Part shown: positions 7,401 to 13,084 of the stretch, one piece after another
How the letters are laid out: each line of letters begins with the position of its first letter
How positions within the stretch are numbered: the first letter of the stretch is position 1
Origin: Candidatus Dojkabacteria bacterium
GTDB taxonomy: Bacteria > Patescibacteriota > Dojkabacteria > J137
DNA: 14,863 nucleotides
NCBI GenBank assembly: GCA_020429495.1
Contig: JAGQLJ010000021.1
Coordinates: 1 to 14,863, forward strand
Reading direction: 5' to 3'
Notes under the pieces: model-generated
Database searches by the model: none
What the model was told of the DNA's origin: nothing
What the model saw: only the letters and a program-made list of their open reading frames with translations
Translations under genes and position numbers: made by a program

Positions 7401-8765
7401 TTATCTTTGGTTTTGTTTCTTGCTAACATTCAAAAGTACTCCAATTGCAATCAGCGACATCATGGTGCTACTCCCTCCATAAGTGAAGAAAGGTAAAGGC
7501 ATTCCACCAAAAGGAATAATTACTGCCACCGCAGCAATATTTAAAAATCCTTGAATAACAAGTAATGAGGTCATTCCAACTGCAACTAAAGCTCCAAAAT
7601 TAGTCTTTGCTCTTTTAGCTATTCCAAGACCTAGTGAACCTAAATACAGAAAACCAACAGTTACTAATAATGTTCCAATAAATCCAAATTCTTCACCAAT
7701 AACAGAAAAAATTGAGTCAGTATAAGCAGCCTGTTGTAAGTAACCTTGTTTTATAACTGATTCTCCATATCCATTTCCTGCAAATCCACCTGAAGCAAGA
7801 CCAACAAGTCCATTAAATACTTGAAATCCACCTTCTTGTGTAACTGCAGAAGCACTGTTGGGTCCATGCTGGAAAATATGAAAAAAAGTTTCTACCCTTG
7901 CTCTTCTATAGCCTTCAAGCATTAGTGCAATTGATCCTGCAAAAATTGATGATGCAAGTATTGATAAACTTCCAAGCGTATGATGTTTGGATGATCCAGA
8001 AACAAAATAAACAGCCATTGTTGCAAGCACTAGAATTACAGTTGTATCAAAATCCCTTTGAATAAGAATTAGAGAACTAATTGCTCCAATCAGAATTATA
8101 AAAGGGAAAATTACATGAGAAAAATATGTTTCCCTGTCTTTAAATTTCTTTTCAGCATCTAATCTGCAAAGCCAAGAAGCTATATATAATAAGAATCCAA
8201 ATTTAACAAGTTCAGATGGTTGCAGATAGAAAAACTGAAGATTAATCCATCTAGGTGCTCCATTTAGAGCTTCAACTAATGGCATTTGTAGTCCACTTGT
8301 AGATCCGTCAGGTAGTGTGTGTCCAAATAGTGCTTCAGGTACAATATATAAGAGTAGCAAAACTCCAGTTCCTAGTATAAATGGAGTTATTTTTTTTAGA
8401 TACTCTAAAGGCATTAAGAAGAATATATATCCCAACAAACTACCAAGCCCTAGCCAGATTAATTGTCGTTTAAAATAAAAGAAAGAATCTCCTATGTTTG
8501 GATCTGAGTATGCATAATAAGCACTAGCACTAAAAATCATGATCAACCCTGCAACACAGAAAAAAGTTACAATTCCGACTACTCCAAGATTAGGTTGCCC
8601 ATGTAGAGCTAAAAAGCTTTTAAAAATGTTTGAACGCTTTGATTTTTCAGATCGTCTGGAAGAACTGGCTCGTTTTCTTTTTGGCCTTTTTTCTCTTTGA
8701 AATCTTTGAAAAAAAGATTTTCTTTGTCTGCTACGACTTTTCTTTTTTGTAAAAATTGAGAACAT
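7401..8765 (-). CDS. ftsW: FtsW/SpoVE-type SEDS peptidoglycan glycosyltransferase
   Basis: SEDS proteins polymerise lipid II into glycan strands in the membrane; FtsW does this at the division septum with a class B PBP. From the ATG at 8765 the protein has 454 residues and about ten membrane helices. Family motifs are clear: GAPRW (169-173), LQPSELVKF (181-189), RDFDTT (237-242), the YTDSIFSVIGEEFGFIG block (counterpart of HTDFIF in other members) and PFFTYGGSS near the end. The GGFQVFNGLVGLASGG stretch favours FtsW over RodA. Residues ~6-44 are a strongly basic Lys/Arg/Ser tail before the first helix, longer than usual. An in-frame TTG at 8819 would add 18 residues, but it overlaps the -35 of the best promoter, so the ATG is preferred. 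No partner PBP is in the window. Confidence 0.93.
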   Translation of the reverse strand: MFSIFTKKKSRSRQRKSFFQRFQREKRPKRKRASSSRRSEKSKRSNIFKSFLALHGQPNLGVVGIVTFFCVAGLIMIFSASAYYAYSDPNIGDSFFYFKRQLIWLGLGSLLGYIFFLMPLEYLKKITPFILGTGVLLLLYIVPEALFGHTLPDGSTSGLQMPLVEALNGAPRWINLQFFYLQPSELVKFGFLLYIASWLCRLDAEKKFKDRETYFSHVIFPFIILIGAISSLILIQRDFDTTVILVLATMAVYFVSGSSKHHTLGSLSILASSIFAGSIALMLEGYRRARVETFFHIFQHGPNSASAVTQEGGFQVFNGLVGLASGGFAGNGYGESVIKQGYLQQAAYTDSIFSVIGEEFGFIGTLLVTVGFLYLGSLGLGIAKRAKTNFGALVAVGMTSLLVIQGFLNIAAVAVIIPFGGMPLPFFTYGGSSTMMSLIAIGVLLNVSKKQNQR

Positions 8766-8789
8766 TGTTATAAAATTCGTCTGTATTTC

Positions 8790-8819
8790 ATGATACAGGA
8801 AAGATAAGAAAATTATCAA
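8790..8819 (-). promoter_or_regulatory. Candidate ftsW promoter
   Basis: On the minus strand, TTGATA (8814-8819) and TATCAT (8790-8795) are separated by 18 bp, a good sigma-70-like pair. Transcription would start close to 8783, giving a leader of roughly 20 nt before the ATG at 8765. It also argues against the upstream TTG start. Confidence 0.5.
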
Positions 8820-8867
8820 AATTCTATTATTTAATCAATGAAATTCAAGCGAAATTCTTTACAATCG

Positions 8868-8876
8868 TGATAGAAT
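8868..8876 (+). promoter_or_regulatory. Candidate secA promoter (extended -10)
   Basis: TGATAGAAT fits the extended -10 form TGnTATAAT with one mismatch. Start of transcription would be near 8883, giving a ~27-nt leader before the secA ATG. The -35 region is weak, as expected for extended -10 promoters. Together with the ftsW promoter it makes a divergent control region of about 140 bp. Confidence 0.45.
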
Positions 8877-8909
8877 AAGCATGTCGTAATTTTTAACTTT
8901 GTTTCGAAG

Positions 8910-11900
8910 ATGTTAGGTAAGATTAACAAATTATTTGATAGATCTAGTAGCCGTGTAAAATCGACACTTCCCTTGTTAGAAGAAATTAGAGATTTAGAAG
9001 ATGAGATTAAGAACATGTCTGAAAAAGACATTAAGGCTAGAGTTCAAGAAATGAAAGATGAACTAAAAGAATTAGTAGATGCAATACCAGACAGTAAAAA
9101 AAGATCTATAACTAAAGTAAATAGAAGAGAAAAATTCCCATCACATGAAAAAGAAATTCAAGATAAGTTAATAGAATTTATGCCAGAGGTTTATGCAATG
9201 GTAAATGAATCTTTCAGAAGAACTGTGGGATTTACTTATCATGATGTACAGCTTCAAGCAGGAATTTTATTAGGCAAAGGTCAGATTTTAGTTGAGCAGT
9301 ATACAGGAGAAGGAAAAACAATGACATTCATGCTTCCTTTAGCTTTGTATGCCTTAGTTGGAAGAGGTGCACATTTGGTTACAGTAAATAACTACCTAAC
9401 AAAAGTTGGTGGAGAATATGCTGGTCATATGCTTAGCACACTGGGAATAACTGTAGGAGTAATTTCGCCAGATGATTCGTATAGATTTATAAATGATGAT
9501 GAAATTGCAAAGTATAAGAATGAAGAAGCAGTTAAAGCTAGAAAAGATCAAAGAATCGCAATCGATTCTATGCAAGGATTAAATTTGGTTGAATGTACAA
9601 AACGAGAAGCATATTTATGTGATATTACATATGCAACAAACAACGAGCTTGGTTTTGATTATCTAAGAGATAACATGGCTTGGGATTTAAAAAGCCTTGT
9701 GCAGCGAGAACTATACTTCTGTATTATCGACGAAGCAGACTCAATTCTTATTGATGAAGCAAGAACTCCTTTAATTATTTCAGCAACACCTTCAGATGCA
9801 GACACTGAAAAATATTCAAAATTTGCAGCAGCTGTGAGAAATTTAGAAGAAGGAGAAGAGGCTGACTATATTGTTGACTATAAAGCAAGAAGTGCAAGTC
9901 TAACTGAATATGGAATGCAAAAAGTTGAAGATTTCTTAGAAGTTGACAATGCTTGGGATGATTTCTCTACTGCATATCATATTGAAAATGCTCTAAAAGC
10001 AAAATCACTATTCCAAAAGGATGATCAATATATGATTAAGAATGGAAATGTATATATTGTTGATGAATTCACAGGTCGTGTTTTAGAAGGAAGAAGATAT
10101 TCAGAAGGACTTCACCAGGCAATTGAAGCAAAGGAAGGAGTCGAAATTAAACAAGAAAGTAAAACATTTGCAACAATCACGTTCCAGAATTTCTTTAGAT
10201 TATATAAAGTGCTTTGCGGAGGTTCTGGAACAATTATGACTGAATCAGAAGAATTCTTTAAAATTTATGGTTTAGATTCTGTTGTAATTCCAACAAATAA
10301 ACCAAGAATAAGAGAAGACTATGCAGATAGAATTTATAAAACATCAGATGCAAAATTCAGAGCTGTTGTTGAAGAAATAAAAGAAATGCACGAGCAAGGA
10401 AGACCAGTACTTGTTGGTACAACATCTGTAGAAAAATCAGAGGTGGTATCTAAATTACTTGATAAAGAAGGCATTCCACACGAAGTACTTAATGCTAAAT
10501 TCCACGAACAAGAATCTAGAATTGTTGCGAAGGCAGGTCAGAAAGGAGCTGTAACCGTAGCAACAAATATGGCTGGTAGAGGAACAGATATTGTGATTGG
10601 GGGCGGATCAAGAGGTGATGATAAATACAAAGAAGTAGCTGAACTTGGAGGACTTCATGTAATTGGTACAGAAAGACATGATTCAAGAAGAATTGATAAT
10701 CAGCTTAGAGGTAGAACAGGAAGACAGGGAGAACCAGGAAGTACAAGGTTTTATGTTTCTCTTGACGACCAAATAATGAGAGTACTTGGAGGTGAGCTAC
10801 TAACAAGACTATTTAATATGGTAAAAGTGCCTGATGATATGCCAATTGAAATGAAGATGATTGCAAATCAAATAGAAACAGCTCAAAAAAGAGTTGAAGG
10901 AGTTAACTTTGACTCTCGAAAAAGAATTGTTGAATACGATGATGTTATGAACCAACATAGAGAAATATTCTATTCAAGAAGAAACTCTGTAATGGTAACC
11001 AGTGAACATGCTCTTGGAAGATTTATTGATGGAGCTAGAGTTATTGATACAAATCTTCCAGAATATTCTGATTCTGTTAAAAAATATGAAGAAAGAATCA
11101 AAGAATCTCAAGAAGTTTTAGAAGATATGATAGAAGATATTTTATCTAATCAAGTAGATGATGTTCTCTACTCTACTTATCCAGAAGGATCTAAGTTTAA
11201 AGAAGAAACAGCAGAAAAACTTATTGATAGACTTACAAGGTTTATTCCAGCTAATTTATTGCAAAAAGGATTAGATTTACCTACTTCAAATCTAGGTAAA
11301 GAATTATTAAAAAAGAGTGAAGATGGAACTAATTTGTATAATCTTATAGAAAATGCAGTAGAACAAGCTTATCAAACAAAAATTGAAGAGCTTGGTGATG
11401 AATACTATAACGTTGTAAAAGCTATTCAGCTTGAATCTTTAGATAAGACTTGGGTTGATCACCTGGAGATAATGAAAGATGTAAGAGATAGCATTTCACT
11501 TGCAGGATACGCCCAACGAGATCCTTTAGTTGAGTATAAGAATGCAGCATTCCAAATGTTTGAGTCATTTATTTCAAATATTAATCAAGATGTAGCAAGA
11601 AAGATTATGCATGTAACAAAAGTTAGAAGAGTTCAACAAGCAACTCCACAAATGTTGCGGACAAATGAAGATGATGTTAGCGATATTCTTACAGGCGATA
11701 GAGAAATGTTACCTGGCGTTGAAGGTGATCAACATAAGGCTTCAGATGTTATTTCAGATATTGATAAGGCAGTTAAAAAACAACAAAGAACCTTAAGAAC
11801 TAATACTTCCGAAAAAGTTAGCAAGAATGCTAAATCTAATAAGAAATATGGAAGAAATGATAGGGTAACTGTAAAGTACTCTGATGGTCGAGTGGAGAAA

Positions 11901-11960
11901 AATGTGAAATATAAAAAAGTTGAAGCAGACGTAAATGCTGGAAATGCTGAGATAATATAA
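8910..11960 (+). CDS. secA: Preprotein translocase ATPase SecA (long form, no zinc tail)
   Basis: SecA is the motor that drives unfolded proteins through SecYEG. This 1016-residue protein is longer than most (about 840-900). Seen in order: Walker A GEGKT (133-137), TNNELGFDYLRDNM (243-256), DEAD box IIDEADSILIDEARTPLIIS (272-291), the preprotein cross-linking domain after it, NMAGRGTDIVIGGG (553-566), QLRGRTGRQGEPG (598-610), and the scaffold and wing regions. About 45 residues (185-231) separate GITVGVI from REAYLCDITY, more than usual, so NBD1 carries an insertion. The C-terminus keeps a GRND quartet (981-984), but the Cys-rich zinc and SecB-binding site that normally follows is replaced by VTVKYSDGRVEKNVKYKK and a short tail. 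The start MLGKINKLF is typical. No canonical Shine-Dalgarno precedes the ATG, only GAAG directly next to it. Confidence 0.97.
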   Translation: MLGKINKLFDRSSSRVKSTLPLLEEIRDLEDEIKNMSEKDIKARVQEMKDELKELVDAIPDSKKRSITKVNRREKFPSHEKEIQDKLIEFMPEVYAMVNESFRRTVGFTYHDVQLQAGILLGKGQILVEQYTGEGKTMTFMLPLALYALVGRGAHLVTVNNYLTKVGGEYAGHMLSTLGITVGVISPDDSYRFINDDEIAKYKNEEAVKARKDQRIAIDSMQGLNLVECTKREAYLCDITYATNNELGFDYLRDNMAWDLKSLVQRELYFCIIDEADSILIDEARTPLIISATPSDADTEKYSKFAAAVRNLEEGEEADYIVDYKARSASLTEYGMQKVEDFLEVDNAWDDFSTAYHIENALKAKSLFQKDDQYMIKNGNVYIVDEFTGRVLEGRRYSEGLHQAIEAKEGVEIKQESKTFATITFQNFFRLYKVLCGGSGTIMTESEEFFKIYGLDSVVIPTNKPRIREDYADRIYKTSDAKFRAVVEEIKEMHEQGRPVLVGTTSVEKSEVVSKLLDKEGIPHEVLNAKFHEQESRIVAKAGQKGAVTVATNMAGRGTDIVIGGGSRGDDKYKEVAELGGLHVIGTERHDSRRIDNQLRGRTGRQGEPGSTRFYVSLDDQIMRVLGGELLTRLFNMVKVPDDMPIEMKMIANQIETAQKRVEGVNFDSRKRIVEYDDVMNQHREIFYSRRNSVMVTSEHALGRFIDGARVIDTNLPEYSDSVKKYEERIKESQEVLEDMIEDILSNQVDDVLYSTYPEGSKFKEETAEKLIDRLTRFIPANLLQKGLDLPTSNLGKELLKKSEDGTNLYNLIENAVEQAYQTKIEELGDEYYNVVKAIQLESLDKTWVDHLEIMKDVRDSISLAGYAQRDPLVEYKNAAFQMFESFISNINQDVARKIMHVTKVRRVQQATPQMLRTNEDDVSDILTGDREMLPGVEGDQHKASDVISDIDKAVKKQQRTLRTNTSEKVSKNAKSNKKYGRNDRVTVKYSDGRVEKNVKYKKVEADVNAGNAEII

Positions 11961-11961
11961 A

Positions 11962-11991
11962 GCTACTAGCTGCTAGCCTCTAGCAGCTAGT
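11962..11991 (+). repeat. CTAG-rich 7-nt tandem repeat with perfect hairpin (copy 2, inverted)
   Basis: This element begins 2 nt after the secA stop. It reads in 7-nt units starting GC (GCTACTA, GCTGCTA and so on). Within it, arms 11965-11976 and 11980-11991 form a perfect 12-bp stem with a CCT loop. Its reverse complement matches 7104-7133 at 24 of 30 positions. It lies between convergent secA and NUDIX genes and may act as a hairpin barrier, but no T-run follows on the plus strand. Confidence 0.6.
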
Positions 11992-11999
11992 CAATACTA

Positions 12000-12494
12000 T
12001 TAATTAAGAACTCTTTTGATAATTTCACTTTCATTTAAGTTATTAATTCCATAAGAATCAAAAAACTCAGTCATTTTTTGGATCAACTCTTCAGGTTCAA
12101 TCCAAACTAACTCACTTTTAGATTCAATTGTTCCATCATCAACCCTTTTTGAATCATCCTGATCAACCAAAGCACATTCAAAGTATAGTGTTGTTTTTTC
12201 AACTTCAATTTCTTTTCCTATTTCACCAAACCAGTTATCTTTCACAACGATTGATCCAATAAAATGCTTTATCTCTACTTGAGCACCAAATTCTTCTAGG
12301 CAACCTCTTTTTAATGCTATTTCAAATGTCTCATTTGGATTAATAGTTTCTCTCATTAATAAATATAGATTTTTATATCCTTTATACTCTTTTATAAAAT
12401 GACAAAGAACCTTTGTTCTATCTTTATTAAAAATTATTGCCCCAAGGGATATATGATAAGAATTTTCTGGAGATGCTTGAAAATAGTTTTTCAT
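12000..12494 (-). CDS. NUDIX-fold hydrolase-like protein with degenerate Nudix box
   Basis: This 164-residue protein has NUDIX topology. Strand YHISLGAIIFN is followed by the box region around residues 49-71 and later strands (TTLYFECALVD, SELVWIEPEEL). The canonical box is Gx5Ex7REUxEExGU. Here the first Gly is Glu (E49) and the Glu after Arg is Gly (G64), while E55, R63, the metal-binding pair E67-E68 and G70 remain. It may still bind a metal, but activity on nucleoside diphosphate derivatives is uncertain. It is cytosolic and transcribed alone, convergent with secA. The ATG is only 6 nt after a perfect extended -10 box, so the message is probably leaderless and this start is well supported. 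Confidence 0.8.
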   Translation of the reverse strand: MKNYFQASPENSYHISLGAIIFNKDRTKVLCHFIKEYKGYKNLYLLMRETINPNETFEIALKRGCLEEFGAQVEIKHFIGSIVVKDNWFGEIGKEIEVEKTTLYFECALVDQDDSKRVDDGTIESKSELVWIEPEELIQKMTEFFDSYGINNLNESEIIKRVLN

Positions 12495-12500
12495 ATCTAA

Positions 12501-12509
12501 ATTATAACA
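12501..12509 (-). promoter_or_regulatory. NUDIX gene promoter, perfect extended -10, probably leaderless
   Basis: On the minus strand TGTTATAAT is an exact match to TGnTATAAT. Six nt separate it from the ATG at 12494, so initiation 7 nt downstream falls on the start codon itself. No Shine-Dalgarno site could fit. Confidence 0.65.
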
Positions 12510-12561
12510 TTATGATTTTTAACTTTGTTGGTGTAAGATTAACTATATTTACTCAATAAAA

Positions 12562-12891
12562 ATGTCTGATCAAAACCAAACTCCAGTACAATCTACTGCT
12601 AATGATCCCAACACTACAGTTACACCTGATTCAGAAACAGTTCAGAGAATAAAAAATCTTGCAATTGTAGGGAAAGCTATTACACAAATTGGAAGTGGTG
12701 ATTCTAGCTACAATACAAGCTTTTTTGCCGCTAAAGAAGCACTCTTAACATTTAAAGATGGAATTGATAGATTAGAGCTTGATCCTGAATCAAAAGAAGG
12801 AATACATCAACTGATTCAATACTTAAATAACAAGATTGATAAAAGAATGAAACAGGCAGAAGTTGGTGGTGATGCTGTTTTTTCTGAATAA
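12562..12891 (+). CDS. Unrecognised small acidic protein (109 residues)
   Basis: I do not recognise this protein. Residues 1-27 are a low-complexity Asn/Thr/Pro/Gln/Ser stretch likely to be disordered. Residues ~28-100 look mostly helical (VQRIKNLAIVGKAITQIG, then an FFAAKEALLTFKDGIDRLEL segment, then GIHQLIQYLNNKIDKRMKQ). A Gly-rich acidic end follows. There is no membrane segment, cysteine or metal motif. Spacing of hydrophobic residues suggests a small helical bundle, perhaps an oligomeric or adaptor protein. It is divergent from the NUDIX gene (67-bp gap). Weak -10 candidates such as TAAGAT (12534-12539) and TATATT (12544-12549) lie upstream. A new promoter begins directly after its stop codon, so it is probably not tied to the helicase. 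Confidence 0.65.
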   Translation: MSDQNQTPVQSTANDPNTTVTPDSETVQRIKNLAIVGKAITQIGSGDSSYNTSFFAAKEALLTFKDGIDRLELDPESKEGIHQLIQYLNNKIDKRMKQAEVGGDAVFSE

Positions 12892-12894
12892 AAG

Positions 12895-12903
12895 TGATAT
12901 AAT
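12895..12903 (+). promoter_or_regulatory. Perfect extended -10 promoter driving a noncoding leader or small RNA
   Basis: TGATATAAT exactly matches TGnTATAAT and lies 4 nt after the stop of the 109-residue gene. The expected start of transcription is about 12910. No open reading frame follows within the next ~70 nt; a structured RNA and terminator do. Confidence 0.7.
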
Positions 12904-12909
12904 ATATGT

Positions 12910-12981
12910 ATAAATTGCTCCGGAGCCTTGGTTAAGGCCCACTTTTAAAATTTCGGAGCATGTGCTCCGGAAGTCTTTTTT
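12910..12981 (+). ncRNA. Candidate structured RNA: small RNA or attenuator leader upstream of the DEAD-box gene
   Basis: The predicted ~72-nt transcript can fold in two exclusive ways. In the first, TGCTCCG (12916-12922) pairs with CGGAGCA (12954-12960), enclosing a small hairpin with GCCTT/AAGGC arms (12925-12938) and an AT-rich internal loop. In the second, CGGAGCA pairs instead with TGCTCCG (12963-12969), forming a terminator stem before a T6 run. The word TGCTCCGG occurs twice flanking one CGGAGCA. This is how transcription attenuators and riboswitches are built. It matches no riboswitch class I can recall. It could equally be a constitutively terminated small RNA. Confidence 0.5.
12951..12981 (+). 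terminator. Intrinsic terminator in the helicase leader
   Basis: Arms 12951-12959 and 12964-12972 form a 9-bp stem (one G-U pair) with an ATGT loop, followed by GTC and six T (12976-12981). It lies about 100 nt upstream of the helicase start. Helicase mRNA from the 12895 promoter must therefore read through it, or the gene must have another promoter. Confidence 0.75.
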
Positions 12982-13024
12982 ATAAATTTCCTGAGTTTAC
13001 GTAATAAATAGTGGTGAAAGCGTG

Positions 13025-13053
13025 TTGTGTCGTCTTTATATAAGACAACGCAA
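13025..13053 (+). other. Second leader hairpin before the DEAD-box helicase
   Basis: Arms 13025-13036 and 13042-13053 form a 12-bp stem with one C/A mismatch and one G-U pair, loop TATAT, 31 nt before the helicase ATG. No T-run follows directly. The whole 12892-13084 gap (193 bp) thus contains a promoter, a terminator and this hairpin but no open frame. The long structured leader would suit a cold- or structure-controlled RNA helicase. Confidence 0.45.
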
Positions 13054-13084
13054 AGATATTGTATATATTTAATTAAGTTGTTTT

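Noticed and set aside
7257..7496. 79-residue plus-strand frame spanning the terminator
   Set aside because: It runs through a strong terminator hairpin and the ftsW 3' end; composition is not protein-like.
8766..8819. TTG start for ftsW adding 18 residues
   Set aside because: It would overlap the best -35/-10 pair and adds a hydrophobic stretch not expected in the family; the ATG at 8765 is preferred.
8831..9031. 66-residue minus-strand frame overlapping the secA start
   Set aside because: It covers the secA N-terminus and promoter and has no recognisable features.
12963..12974. Similarity of CTCCGGAAG to the conserved loop of SRP (4.5S) RNA
   Set aside because: The GGTCAGG and AAGGAAGCAG parts are missing, and the bases are part of a terminator stem.
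12910..12981. Known short riboswitches (preQ1, fluoride, guanidine-II, c-di-GMP)
   Set aside because: Their conserved core words are absent as far as I can recall them; an Rfam covariance scan would decide.
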